A stretch of 64,000 nt of DNA from Acholeplasma sp. CAG:878 (lineage in GTDB: Bacteria > Bacillota_I > Bacilli_A > RF39 > UBA660), in contig HF989913.1 of the NCBI GenBank assembly GCA_000432255.1, positions 6,093 to 70,092 of the forward strand, given 5' to 3'. Position 1 is the stretch's first letter; the number at the start of each line of letters is the position of its first letter. The translations under genes and the position numbers were made by a program. Below are positions 27,961-36,880 of the stretch, piece by piece. A model generated the notes under the pieces. It was not told the origin of the DNA and ran no database searches. It saw nothing but the letters and a program-made list of their open reading frames with translations.

Positions 27961-28431
27961 TTATTTTAATGTTTTAATTGGCCATATACTGAAATCAGTA
28001 CTTCCTAAAAGCATATCTTTAGTTACTGAGCCAATCATTCTGCTATCAACTGAATCGTTTCTATTATCACCAAGTACAAAATAGGAATTTTCACTAACCA
28101 CACCAATATATTTAAAATCTTTTGTTATATTTGAAAAAGGGTCAACCATCTCTTCATCATTTATATATAGTTTTCCATCTTTGTATTCAACTTTATCTCC
28201 TGGAAGACCAATAACTCTTTTTATTAGTCTTGAATCATTATATTTAAATACTACTATATCAAATCTTTCAATTTTTTTATCATATTTTTTTAATAATAAT
28301 AGTTCATTATTTTTTAGTGTTGGTGACATTGATTCTCCATTTACAATTACTGGCGTTATTATATATGTTCTTATTAATATAACCACTAACAGAATTACAA
28401 TATAAGGTAATACTTCTTTAATAAATCTCAT
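27961..28431 (-). CDS. lepB: Signal peptidase I
   Basis: 156 residues, a short Gram-positive type SPase I that cleaves Sec and Tat signal peptides. An N-terminal TM helix is followed by the catalytic Ser in NGESMSPTL, the Lys in RLIKRVIGLPGD and the conserved FVLGDNRNDSVDSR. The start is ATG 28431 after GGAGGG; an upstream ATG lies within the rplS terminator. It lies 36 bp downstream of rplS. Confidence 0.95.
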   Translation of the reverse strand: MRFIKEVLPYIVILLVVILIRTYIITPVIVNGESMSPTLKNNELLLLKKYDKKIERFDIVVFKYNDSRLIKRVIGLPGDKVEYKDGKLYINDEEMVDPFSNITKDFKYIGVVSENSYFVLGDNRNDSVDSRMIGSVTKDMLLGSTDFSIWPIKTLK

Positions 28432-28446
28432 ATTTTCCCTCCATAA

Positions 28447-28469
28447 ACAAAAACAAGGCATAAAGCCTT
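28447..28469 (-). terminator. Terminator or attenuator between rplS and lepB
   Basis: Minus-strand AAGGC-TTTAT-GCCTT stem followed by GTTTTTGTTT. The T run is interrupted, so partial read-through into lepB is plausible. Confidence 0.65.
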
Positions 28470-28806
28470 AGTTTCTTTCTTTGATTTTTGGCTCTTTAAC
28501 CATATCATGGATATAGCGTAATTTAGCTCTTCTAACGCGTCCTTTACGGATAACAACAATACTATCAATTGTTGGTGAGTTTACTGGAAATGTTCTTTCA
28601 ACTCCAACGCCACTTGAAACTTTTCTAACTACAAAGTTTTTGCTAATACCGCTTCCTTGAATAGCCATTACTAAGCCTTCAAAAGCTTGAATTCTTTTTC
28701 TTTTACCTTCAACGATGTTGACATTTACTCTTACAGTATCTCCAACTTGAAATTGAGGTAAATCTGTTCTAATTTGTTTTTCAGTAATTTTATCAATTAG
28801 ATTCAC
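28468..28806 (-). CDS. rplS: 50S ribosomal protein L19
   Basis: 112 residues with the family core: [39 protein letters not shown] and GRVRRAKL. L19 sits at the 30S-50S interface. I choose GTG 28806 because the predicted product ([17 protein letters not shown]) aligns with the usual N-terminus. A GTG three codons upstream abuts the AAGGAG site and would be too close. Confidence 0.95.
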   Translation of the reverse strand: MNLIDKITEKQIRTDLPQFQVGDTVRVNVNIVEGKRKRIQAFEGLVMAIQGSGISKNFVVRKVSSGVGVERTFPVNSPTIDSIVVIRKGRVRRAKLRYIHDMVKEPKIKERN

Positions 28807-28885
28807 AAGTTTCACTCTCCTTTATATAAAACTATAATCATAAATATAAAATCCAGCGGATTACGTCAATGTTAATTTTACCACA
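28807..28885 (-). promoter_or_regulatory. rplS leader region
   Basis: Upstream of rplS the minus strand shows a -10-like TAAAAT near 28879-28884, then a short AATCC-GCT-GGATT hairpin (28848-28860 area) before AAGGAG. L19 leaders exist in Bacillota, but I cannot confirm the consensus fold here. Confidence 0.35.
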
Positions 28886-29029
28886 CATTAAAATTATATG
28901 CAAGCATTATTTGTCATTTGTAAGACTTTTTAAAAAATAAAATTTAAACATTTTTTAAACTGTTTTCTAATTATACTTTAATTTTCAACATTTAATAATG
29001 TAGTTTCATCAAAAAATATTAATGTATTG

Positions 29030-30652
29030 TTAATTTTTTTTAAATTTTTTCAACAATTCTTTACCAAAGACATCTTCAAACAGGTGTTCTTTATATGCTA
29101 TAAATCCATATACGAAAATACCAATTAAACCATAAATTATGATTTCTAACAATGAATATAATCTAGTGTGTGGGAATTCTCCTATAACAAGTTTTACAAT
29201 AAATAAACTTACAACCATGATTAAGTTTAATACCATTATTTTTATTCCTGTAATAAATGTATCTTTGTAATTAACTTTATATTTCTTTTTAAGGTTTAAT
29301 AGTAAAAATATAATTGCAAGGGCTTGCGCTAATATTGTTGTTATAATTGCTCCTATATATGCAGGCAATTTTAAATAATTAAACAACATCATAACTGGAG
29401 TATTAAAAATTAATTTTAAAATAAACGTTACAATCAATGTTCCTAAAGCAACTTTTGTATTACTTAAGGCTTGATTAGCATCTACTAATATATAGTAAAA
29501 AGACATAATAATTGCTTGTAAAATATATACTTTAAATACATTAGCACTTAATTGATCGTATCCGTAGAAAATAGTCCAAACTGAATCTGATAAAAACCAT
29601 AATCCTAAAGTCATTGGTAACGCAACAAATAAAATTATTTTTAAAGCTTGATTAATTTTTTGACTAACTTCGTCATATTTTTTCAAAGTCGCACTACTTA
29701 CAACATTTGGAATTAAACTAATTGTAAGTCCCATTGTTATAGATAATACTATCATATTTAATTTAGAACCCCAAGTAGTTATAATGCTTAATATATTTTC
29801 AGCGTCTTTTATATTGTAACCTACACTTACCAATGTTTTAACAACTGTAAATGTATCAACTGTATTATATATAGACCTTATAAATTCAATTAAAATAAAT
29901 GGCAATGCATATAACACTATTTTTTTAAATATTTCTTTATTAGTAATTTTAGCTTCGGCTCTTGTCATTTTTTCATTTCGTTTTAGTGCTTCTCTATTTT
30001 TTCTGATTTTATCTAGTACATATAAATATGCTATTAAGGCTCCTATAGTTGCCCCAAAAACAGAAACACCTACTGCTGTAGTTATAGATAAATTAAAAAC
30101 TTTTAAAGTTAAAAAACTTCCTGCTATAATAACTATTACTCTAACCAATTGTTCAATTACATTAGCAATTGCTGGAACTCTCATCATTCTATGTCCCTGT
30201 ACATAACCTTTACTAATACTTAACAATGGAATAAAGATTAAAGAAGTTGATATTACTCTAATTACCATTACAATATCATTTAAATTACTTCCACCTTCAA
30301 TATCTCCAATTATTAAATGAGCCATTTGTGGAGCGAATATAAATAATATTAAAAATGATACAATTCCTATTCCATTTATTATATATTTACCTATTTTATA
30401 GGCTCTTTCTTGAGAGTTATAATAGCCTAATGTATTATATTCACTAACTGTTTTTGACATAGCACTTGGTATACCATTAGATGATAATCCAGCAAAAACA
30501 GAATATATTGTATATGCATATCCGTATAAAACTGAGCCTTCTACTCCTACAATGGCACGAAAAGGAATTACATAAAGTAATCCCAAGATTTTACATAATA
30601 CAATTCCAATTGTCGAAATTAAAGCTCCTTCGATAAAAGAATTTTTTTTCAT
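29030..30652 (-). CDS. SpoVB/MurJ-like polysaccharide (lipid II) flippase
   Basis: 540 residues with about 14 TM helices, MOP exporter superfamily. N-terminal GALISTIGIVLCKILGLLYVIPF and the loop NGIPSAMSKTVSEYN match the SpoVB/YtgP(MurJ) branch. It may flip lipid-linked peptidoglycan precursor or another polysaccharide. In Bacillus the family includes both the sporulation-specific SpoVB and the vegetative MurJ; sequence alone does not choose. It starts 10 bp after the Cse60-like microgene, so both are probably co-transcribed. Confidence 0.88.
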   Translation of the reverse strand: MKKNSFIEGALISTIGIVLCKILGLLYVIPFRAIVGVEGSVLYGYAYTIYSVFAGLSSNGIPSAMSKTVSEYNTLGYYNSQERAYKIGKYIINGIGIVSFLILFIFAPQMAHLIIGDIEGGSNLNDIVMVIRVISTSLIFIPLLSISKGYVQGHRMMRVPAIANVIEQLVRVIVIIAGSFLTLKVFNLSITTAVGVSVFGATIGALIAYLYVLDKIRKNREALKRNEKMTRAEAKITNKEIFKKIVLYALPFILIEFIRSIYNTVDTFTVVKTLVSVGYNIKDAENILSIITTWGSKLNMIVLSITMGLTISLIPNVVSSATLKKYDEVSQKINQALKIILFVALPMTLGLWFLSDSVWTIFYGYDQLSANVFKVYILQAIIMSFYYILVDANQALSNTKVALGTLIVTFILKLIFNTPVMMLFNYLKLPAYIGAIITTILAQALAIIFLLLNLKKKYKVNYKDTFITGIKIMVLNLIMVVSLFIVKLVIGEFPHTRLYSLLEIIIYGLIGIFVYGFIAYKEHLFEDVFGKELLKKFKKN

Positions 30653-30662
30653 ATCATCATCC

Positions 30663-30830
30663 TTAATTATATATAATCATTGCTGAAAAACAATATATTT
30701 GTTCTTCTCCTAAAAAACTAATTGCAACTTGATACTTAATATCTATTAAATCATTAATCGTTTCTAAAAAACCATTAACCGCTTCTTCTAAATCTTTTTC
30801 ATGAGATTCATCAAACACTTTGACTTTCAT
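30663..30830 (-). CDS. cse60: Cse60 family small protein (sporulation-associated in Bacillus)
   Basis: A 55-residue gene easily missed by length cut-offs. The product begins MKVKVFDESHEKDLEEAVNG and ends with GEEQIYCFSAMIIYN, matching the Cse60/DUF2758 family almost end to end. B. subtilis Cse60 is made in the mother cell; biochemical function is unknown. It starts after AATGGTGAA and is followed 10 bp later by the SpoVB/MurJ-like gene. Confidence 0.82.
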   Translation of the reverse strand: MKVKVFDESHEKDLEEAVNGFLETINDLIDIKYQVAISFLGEEQIYCFSAMIIYN

Positions 30831-30875
30831 AATGTTCACCATTCTTATTGTAGAATAATTTTATTAAAATATTTG

Positions 30876-32096
30876 TCAAAACTTAGCGTTACGGCTTTTC
30901 CAATAAGTATATTTTGTTTTTGGAAAGTTAATAATTGTACCTGCATGTACTCTTCTTGAATAATAATCACCTTTAGAAATAGTACCATAAGACATCTCTA
31001 AGTGAAGATGAGCACCAGTACTACATTTATCCCAAGTTTCTCTACTAGGATTTCCACCCATAATACCGATTACAGTATCTTTGGTAACTGTTTGACCAAC
31101 TTTAACTTTTATTTGTCTTAAATGTAGATATCCTGATGAATAAGTTTTACCATTTACTTTATGTTCAATAAATACTCTTTTTCCTCCACATTTGTAGTTT
31201 TTGCTATCGCTATAACTATTAATTATACTTACAACAACTCCATTGGCAACCGCATACACAGGATAATTAATTTCATTGGCATTATAATTTGACATATCTA
31301 AACCATTGTGGTAGCAAGATACACGAGGGTCTGTACAATCACGATATCCAAACCATCCAGTTATATAACCAACTGGAATTGGTCTCCAAAAAGTTGTATC
31401 AGGTGGTAATACTTTTTGTCCACAAGTAGCTATATCTTCACTATCTTTACAACCTTTATCTTCATAAACTTTAATAGCAGATTTTCTTTGTTTTATTTGT
31501 GTTTCAATATCTAAAGCTAAATCATCTAATTCAGATAAATCATCTTGAATTTTAACTAAATCTTCTTTGTATGATTCTTGTTGAGAATTTAACTGTTCTT
31601 TTTTAACTTCTAACTCTTTTGCTTTTTTATTATTAGCTTCTATATCGTTTTTATAACCATTTACTAATTCATTGTTGTACGAAGTCACTTGTTCAGATAC
31701 AGCCATTCGATAAATAAAATCGGTAAAATCTTCCGCTCCAAACGCATATTCTAAATAAGCTGGCTCTCCATTTGAAACTTGAGTAAATGAAATAATTGAT
31801 TTTATTTCTTCTTCTTTAGAAGCAATATTTTCATTTAATTTTTCGATTTCTTCATTTAATGAAATTACCTCTTCACCAATATCAGCAATATTTCTTTTGG
31901 TTTGATATATTTTGTTTTCAACATTTTTCTTTTCTTGCTCATTTTGTGCTTGTTGTTGTTTATTTTTTTCGTATTTATCTTGAAATTCTTGTAATTCTTT
32001 TTTTAAATCACCTAATGTTTTAGCTTCTACCTTTGGAACATATAAAGTTAGACATACCATACTAACACATATAAATAAACCTAATATCTTTTTCAA
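30876..32096 (-). CDS. Secreted M23 peptidase with N-terminal coiled coil (PcsB/EnvC-like)
   Basis: 406 residues. Signal peptide (cleavage after about residue 25), a long coiled coil (about 28-210), then a C-terminal LytM/M23 domain. Zinc ligands: His and Asp in CYHNGLDMSNYN and HxH in AHLHLEMSYG. The coiled coil suggests control by an FtsEX-type divisome component, as for PcsB. Three further Cys pairs lie in the catalytic part, suggesting disulfides. The start is TTG (32094-32096) after AAAGGAGTGAT. It follows the YgjP-like peptidase gene by 4 bp. Confidence 0.9.
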   Translation of the reverse strand: MKKILGLFICVSMVCLTLYVPKVEAKTLGDLKKELQEFQDKYEKNKQQQAQNEQEKKNVENKIYQTKRNIADIGEEVISLNEEIEKLNENIASKEEEIKSIISFTQVSNGEPAYLEYAFGAEDFTDFIYRMAVSEQVTSYNNELVNGYKNDIEANNKKAKELEVKKEQLNSQQESYKEDLVKIQDDLSELDDLALDIETQIKQRKSAIKVYEDKGCKDSEDIATCGQKVLPPDTTFWRPIPVGYITGWFGYRDCTDPRVSCYHNGLDMSNYNANEINYPVYAVANGVVVSIINSYSDSKNYKCGGKRVFIEHKVNGKTYSSGYLHLRQIKVKVGQTVTKDTVIGIMGGNPSRETWDKCSTGAHLHLEMSYGTISKGDYYSRRVHAGTIINFPKTKYTYWKSRNAKF

Positions 32097-32100
32097 AGTA

Positions 32101-32736
32101 TCACTCCTTTAATGATTTTCTAATTTGTTTATAGTTTGGACAATATTTAGAAACTACTTTCCAAAATTCTTTTGAATGATTAAAATGAACTAAATGACTG
32201 AGTTCATGTATTATAACATAATCAATAGTTTCTATATTGTAATTAATTAAATTTGAGTTTAAAGTAATAGTTAATGTTTTTCTATTACATACTCCCCATC
32301 TTGATGTCATTTTTCGTATTTTTAAATTTGGATAAACAATATCTTCAGTAAAAAGATTGTAACAATAGTCTAATCTGTTTTTAAAAATTGTTTTAATATT
32401 GTTTATAAGCCATTGTTCAAAACTTTTATCAGATTTGATTAAAATTGTATCTTCCTTTAATGTTACTTCATCAATCGTCGGTATAATAATTATATCATAT
32501 TTTCGACCTAAAAAATAGAAGTCTTTCTTCTTTTTGTTTTTTTCCTCGATTTTAGCAATCATTTTACGCAAAAACAATTCGTTTTCTTTAAGTAATTTTT
32601 TAATTGTTTTATTGCTTATTAAATAGTTTGTTGTAACATGTATTGTCAAATCATCTTTAACCCTAGTATAAGTATTTTTATTATTTTTTCTTTCTATAAA
32701 AACATCATATTCTATTCCATCTAATTCATATTTCAT
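32101..32736 (-). CDS. YgjP-like (DUF45) M48-type metallopeptidase
   Basis: 211 residues. Metal motif HELSHLVHFNHSKEFW (HExxH plus third His) and CPNYKQIRKSL at the C-terminus, preceded by KIRKMTSRWGVCN, all typical of YgjP/DUF45. No signal peptide. It has no ribosome site: a -10 TATAAT ends only 6 bases before the ATG, so the message is predicted to be leaderless. The M23 gene follows 4 bp later. Confidence 0.88.
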   Translation of the reverse strand: MKYELDGIEYDVFIERKNNKNTYTRVKDDLTIHVTTNYLISNKTIKKLLKENELFLRKMIAKIEEKNKKKKDFYFLGRKYDIIIIPTIDEVTLKEDTILIKSDKSFEQWLINNIKTIFKNRLDYCYNLFTEDIVYPNLKIRKMTSRWGVCNRKTLTITLNSNLINYNIETIDYVIIHELSHLVHFNHSKEFWKVVSKYCPNYKQIRKSLKE

Positions 32737-32742
32737 ATTAAA

Positions 32743-32771
32743 ATTATATCACTTTGCAATATGTTAGTAAA
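32743..32771 (-). promoter_or_regulatory. Promoter of the YgjP-like gene (leaderless)
   Basis: Minus-strand TTTACT, 17-bp spacer, TATAAT, then 6 bases to the ATG. The start of transcription would coincide with the start codon. Confidence 0.65.
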
Positions 32772-32794
32772 GAAAAAACGCAATTAAGCGTTTT
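32772..32794 (-). terminator. Rho-independent terminator of the LCP gene
   Basis: Minus-strand AAACGC-TTAATT-GCGTTT stem plus T run, overlapping the LCP stop codon and directly followed by the -35 of the next gene. Confidence 0.8.
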
Positions 32795-34799
32795 CATTTG
32801 GTTCACTTGGAGTTGGTATAATAGGATTTTCTGGATTAGTTGGGTCAATAGGATCAATTGGTTTGGTTGGTTCTTCTGGTCCAGCTGGCTCAACTGGTTC
32901 AACTGGTTCAACTGGTTCAACTGGTTCAACTGGAGTTGTTTTGGTTGGGTAACTTGTTGCATCTAATGGATTAGTATTAGCATCTATTTCCTCTTTGTTT
33001 GTAAATCCATCATTATCATAATCTCCTAGTGGGTCTAGTACATATATGGTTCTAGTAACTGACGCTGTATTTTCATAAACATCAGTAATACTATAAGTTA
33101 TTTTATAAACTCCAGGTACTTTTTCATCTACACTTCCAGTTTTTAAAACACTTTCTAAATTAGTTTTTGTATCAGTTAAATCAACACTAATACTAACTCC
33201 AGACTCTTTATAAACTTGATTAGTAAGTAAAATAACATTACTTTCTCCAACCAAGGAAATAGTTGGTTTTTTAATTTCTACTTTACTTGGAATATCAGGC
33301 TTTGGTGTTGGTTTAGAAGGAGTATATTCAGTTGGATTTTTAATATCAGTTGGTTCATCATAACTTTTTTCCAATATTTCACCATTTTCAACTCTGTTTA
33401 TTAAGTCGATTGCATTATTAACTGTTTCTTCTTTTGGTTTCATTACATATAGTTTTTGACTAGGATATGAATATGTATAATCATTTGCATCATAACCATC
33501 TAAACTAATTGATGTAACATTCCACTTTGCCATATCATTAAGTTGCATTTTAACTAAATTTGTAATGTCACGTTCTTCCATATTAGTTTGAAAAGTTCCA
33601 TTTAAATCACTTAATATTTTAGTATATTTTGTTATTATAGCACTACTTGTCATTTTATTGATAAGTCCACTAATTACGGCTTGTTGATTTTCTCCTCTAC
33701 TTCTGTCGCCACCTGCTAATCCACTCGCTTTTCGCTCTCTTACAAAAGCTAGTGCTTGTTTACCATTTAGGTGATTATATCCTTTAGTAAAGCGATATGT
33801 TCCTCCACTTGCTGGTGAGCTTGAAAAATTATATTTTGAATAAACATCTATTCCATCTAACCTATCAACTATTTTAATAACTGAAGAAAAATTAACTTTA
33901 AAATAATAACTGATATCAAGTTCTAATAAATCTTCAATTGTTTTCATCGATGTATCAATTCCATATATACCAGCATGTGTTAGTTTATCTTTTAATCCTT
34001 TAGTACCACTTATTTGTACATAATAATCTCTTGGTATAGTGATTAATAAAACTTGTTTAGTATTTGGATTAACAACTGCTACAATATTAACATCACTTCT
34101 TGATACTGATTTAATACTACCGTATGTATCAATACCTGTTAAATAAATAGCAAATGGTTGATTTGTAACATTTAAATCAACTTTATTTTCTAATTTTGTT
34201 TTAATATTGATAGTATAAAGAATTCTAATATCATCATTGTTTTCTTTGTGTTCATCGATTAAATTTTTTTGATTTTCTTCGATTATAATCGCATCATTAG
34301 TTTTATTATATAAACTTTCTAATAATTTATCATAATCTTCTAAAGTACTTTTTTCGTATACTAGGCTAGCATCTAAATTTTCAATTGCTTTATTAATACC
34401 AGTTAATTCATTTAATACATAACCTATTTTTTTATTTCCTAAATCTTTTAATTCTTGATATGTACTATCCTTTAAAACTAAAACTAAAAAGTTTTCTTCT
34501 TTGTAGTTATCTTTTCCAAATCCTTTAAAAAAACCTAAAGTCGAATTTAAATAATAAGTTCCAAAAATTGTAATTAAAACTAATATAAAAGATAATATAT
34601 ATCCCACTATTTTTTTCTTTTTGAACTTTGTAAAGAATAACCCAATTAAAATGTTCCAAACTAATAAAACTACTAATAAAATTATTATATATTTAGTTGG
34701 TACCATATTAGATTTTATAACAATTCCCAAAAATATTAATGAAATCAATATTGTAAATATATATATTAATAAATTATAATTAAACTTTTTCTTTTTCAC
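32784..34799 (-). CDS. LytR-CpsA-Psr (LCP) family protein with C-terminal Ig-like, calcium-binding and repeat tail
   Basis: 671 residues. N-terminal TM helices (about residues 5-85) precede an LCP catalytic domain (about 220-400) with IPRDYYV, KLTHAGIYG, GIDVYSKYNF and the conserved FVRERKASG...GDRSRGENQQAVI. LCP enzymes attach teichoic acid or capsule polymers to peptidoglycan. The C-terminal extension is unusual: an Ig-like domain (PGVYKITYSITD), a thrombospondin-3/EF-like loop (GDYDNDGFTNKEEID) and a Val-Glu-Pro repeat followed by a Pro-rich acidic end. The start is GTG 34799 after GGTGATT. Confidence 0.88.
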   Translation of the reverse strand: MKKKKFNYNLLIYIFTILISLIFLGIVIKSNMVPTKYIIILLVVLLVWNILIGLFFTKFKKKKIVGYILSFILVLITIFGTYYLNSTLGFFKGFGKDNYKEENFLVLVLKDSTYQELKDLGNKKIGYVLNELTGINKAIENLDASLVYEKSTLEDYDKLLESLYNKTNDAIIIEENQKNLIDEHKENNDDIRILYTINIKTKLENKVDLNVTNQPFAIYLTGIDTYGSIKSVSRSDVNIVAVVNPNTKQVLLITIPRDYYVQISGTKGLKDKLTHAGIYGIDTSMKTIEDLLELDISYYFKVNFSSVIKIVDRLDGIDVYSKYNFSSSPASGGTYRFTKGYNHLNGKQALAFVRERKASGLAGGDRSRGENQQAVISGLINKMTSSAIITKYTKILSDLNGTFQTNMEERDITNLVKMQLNDMAKWNVTSISLDGYDANDYTYSYPSQKLYVMKPKEETVNNAIDLINRVENGEILEKSYDEPTDIKNPTEYTPSKPTPKPDIPSKVEIKKPTISLVGESNVILLTNQVYKESGVSISVDLTDTKTNLESVLKTGSVDEKVPGVYKITYSITDVYENTASVTRTIYVLDPLGDYDNDGFTNKEEIDANTNPLDATSYPTKTTPVEPVEPVEPVEPVEPAGPEEPTKPIDPIDPTNPENPIIPTPSEPNENA
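32887..32931 (-). repeat. 9-bp tandem repeat encoding Val-Glu-Pro
   Basis: Five units of GGTTCAACT (the first has GGCTCAACT) in the LCP gene encode a VEP repeat. Being in frame, copy-number change would vary the spacer length without breaking the gene. Confidence 0.9.
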
Positions 34800-34961
34800 T
34801 ACAATCACCACTAACTCATTATAACATAGTTTGTGTTTTTTTTGAATCATTATAACTCATTTTATAATTTTTTACTAATTTTTACAAAAATTTTCTTTAA
34901 AAATTCAAATATTAACTTAAAGTATTTTATAAATATAATTTATGTGTTCATATATTACAAG

Positions 34962-35016
34962 TTTTAACTTTGACTTTTTTATCAGTTTTTATTTTAACAT
35001 TTATAATTATTCAAGC
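34962..35016. repeat. 55-bp direct repeat, copy 1
   Basis: Identical to 35316-35370 at 54 of 55 positions (C/T difference in the GACTTTTTT part). It ends in TTATTCAAGC. The two copies flank the IS3-type fragment. Confidence 0.92.
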
Positions 35017-35094
35017 TTTTAACACAAATTATAATACAGTTTTTTATACAAGGAACCAACAAGTGATGATGTACGAGGTTCTAAAAAAATAGTT

Positions 35095-35268
35095 TTATTC
35101 ATCATATTTTGCTCTTAAAATGTCTATTCCATGTTTATCTATTAATGCAGTTAGATAATTGATTACATTTTTACTTACTTTATATTTATTTGATAGACTT
35201 CCTATTGACATTCCTCCTTTTTTATCAGTATATAAATTTATTTTATCTTCATAAGTTAATTTTGACAT
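35095..35268 (-). pseudogene. IS3-family transposase OrfA-like fragment
   Basis: 57 codons encode a helix-turn-helix typical of IS3-type OrfA N-termini (SKLTYEDKINLY, SIGSLSNKYKVSKNVI, LIDKHGIDIL). It then stops; the rest of OrfA and all of OrfB are missing. The sequence just upstream, read on the minus strand, begins TGAACCCCGTTTCTTGGAC, like an IS3 terminal inverted repeat. No matching right end was found, so this is an eroded element. Confidence 0.65.
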
Positions 35269-35273
35269 ATAAA

Positions 35274-35307
35274 AACCTCGTTTCTCTTATGTCCAAGAAA
35301 CGGGGTT
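35274..35307. repeat. Imperfect palindrome at the IS left end
   Basis: AACCTCGTTTCT and AGAAACGGGGTT face each other around a 10-nt loop. The outer 19 bases read like an IS3-type terminal inverted repeat. Confidence 0.6.
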
Positions 35308-35315
35308 CATATCAC

Positions 35316-35370
35316 TTTTAACTTTGATTTTTTTATCAGTTTTTATTTTAACATTTATAATTATTCAAGC
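35316..35370. repeat. 55-bp direct repeat, copy 2
   Basis: Second copy of the repeat at 34962-35016. Here it runs directly into the conserved 3' flank of the minus-strand variable cassette. Confidence 0.92.
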
Positions 35371-35410
35371 CAATGGGAAATAGCCTTTGATTCGTTTCAC
35401 TTCGCCAAGT
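35365..35410 (-). other. Conserved 3' flank of the minus-strand variable cassette
   Basis: Read on the minus strand, TAGACTT, a GCGAAG-rich stretch, AAAGGCTATTTC and TTGGCTTGAATAAT follow the stop codon. The same order occurs after the plus-strand cassette (37334-37383). The position fits the IMH and post-IMH hairpin of a diversity-generating retroelement target. Confidence 0.55.
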
Positions 35411-35563
35411 CTATGGCGCAGACACGACAGCACGGGCAGAAGCGCCGTCGGTGTAACCACCAAAGGAGTAGCTGAAGTAGAACACTCCTGCATTAGTACC
35501 AAGGTTGTAGTCGCCCCCACGAGTGAACCAAGGGACGCGCGGGAATGGGAAATAAGCGCTATC
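35411..35563 (-). other. Candidate DGR variable region, copy B
   Basis: 51 codons including the stop, with about half G+C in an otherwise A/T-rich genome. The product runs from DSAYFPF through WFTRGGDYNLGTNAGVF to SARAVVSAP, the pattern of C-type-lectin/FGE-fold variable proteins. It aligns without gaps to copy A (37181-37333). Of about 20 codons that differ in amino acid, 18 keep the third base (C or T) and change the first two, as expected when AAY codons of a template are mutagenised at adenines. Confidence 0.62.
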
Positions 35564-35871
35564 TCCGTACCATCCACTTGTTTCCGTTGTCGCATCTCCT
35601 GTTTTTCCTGTCTTAATTGTATATTTATCATAATATTTTGCTGCTGGCATTGAACTAAATCCTGCATTAATTATAGTATCATTGTAATTACCCATTACCA
35701 TTTCAATAGCTCCACCACTCATATCGTAAACACCATAGATATTTCCGGTTGTTGATTGGGCTACATTGGTTTTATATGCATCACTTGTTCCACCACCAGT
35801 ATAGAAGCTTGAATTATCATTAATCGCTATATCTGTTGTTCTAAGTCCATATTTACTTTGTTTTAAGTATG
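35411..35871 (-). pseudogene. 3' part of a variable surface protein gene (FGE/C-lectin fold), paralog B
   Basis: Encodes about 150 residues homologous to the C-terminal part of the plus-strand paralog: YLKQSKYGL, FYTGGGTSDAYKT, TTGNIYGVYDMSGGA, then the variable tail ending ARAVVSAP. Homology begins abruptly near 35871; upstream on this strand the sequence belongs to the opposite-facing paralog. A nearby ATG gives an ORF of 163 codons, but its first residues are not homologous and it has no ribosome site. So the N-terminus, including any secretion signal, is missing: a silent cassette, an inversion product or an assembly join. Confidence 0.7.
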
Positions 35872-36488
35872 AACAGTAAAAGTAAACAAAGGAACAACTC
35901 AAGAAATCAAAGACTATTTCACAGTAAAATTTGGAAAAACTGGAGGTACTGTTACATGTGAAGTGGCAAATGTAAGTGAACTAGAAGCAGGAGACCACAC
36001 AGTAAAATGTACAGCAACAGGAACAAATGGAAAAATAGCAGAAGCAAGTGTAAAAATAACAGTAAAAGATGTATTTGCATTAGCAGTAGATAATAGTGGA
36101 GCAAATAAACCAATATTATATACAAAAATGATACCAGTAGTGTATGACGGAACAAAATGGGTATATAGTGACGGAAACCAAACGAATTGGTATAACTATA
36201 CAGATAAACAATGGGCAAATGCAGTTGTATTAAATAGTGGAGTTACTAAAAATGCCGGCGATGAAGTTACTGAAGAAGATGTAGCACTATGGTATGTATG
36301 GCTCCCAAGATACAAATACAAAAAGTTTTCAAAAACACCAAAAGAACAAGAAATCAGTGTAACATTTGAAAAAGGAACAAGTACAACAGGAACAGGAGAA
36401 AATGTAACTCATCCAGCATTTACGTTTGGAAATACAGAATTAACAGGATTTTGGGTAGGAAAATTTGAAATTAGTACAACAGATAGTG

Positions 36489-36684
36489 CATGTAATAGTA
36501 GTGCAACAAGAGCTAATTGTAATAAAGTATTAACAATGTCAATAAAACCAAATGTGTCAAGTTGGAGATATGCAACTATCTCAAAACATGTAATAGTAGT
36601 GCATCAAGTGCTAATTGTAATAAAGTATTAACAATGACAATAAAACCAAATGTGTCAAGTTGGAGATATGCAACTATCTCAAAT
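36489..36684 (+). repeat. 98-bp tandem duplication within paralog A
   Basis: Units 36489-36586 and 36587-36684 differ at a few positions (for example ACAAGAG/TCAAGTG and GTC/GAC). 98 is not a multiple of 3, so reading shifts and the first frame ends at 36629-36631. Confidence 0.9.
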
Positions 36685-36880
36685 CATTTCACATCAATAC
36701 AAAATGCAACAGGAACATATGGAATAAATAATGCAGATTCACATATGCTCAAAAACATAGAATGGGGAGCAGTAGCATACCTAAAGCAAAGTAAATATGG
36801 GCTTGGAACAACAGATATAGCAGTAAATACCAATTCAAACTTCTATACTGGTGGAGGAACAAGTGATGCATATAAAACAA

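Noticed and set aside
32754..32966. Reading frames rich in Trp-Phe-Asn and in Gln-Leu-Asn
   Set aside because: They are other frames of the 9-bp VEP-coding repeat of the LCP gene.
35365..35667. Additional Gln/Arg-rich and other frames across the minus-strand cassette
   Set aside because: They are shadow frames of the variable tail; the frame with homology to the plus-strand paralog is the real one.
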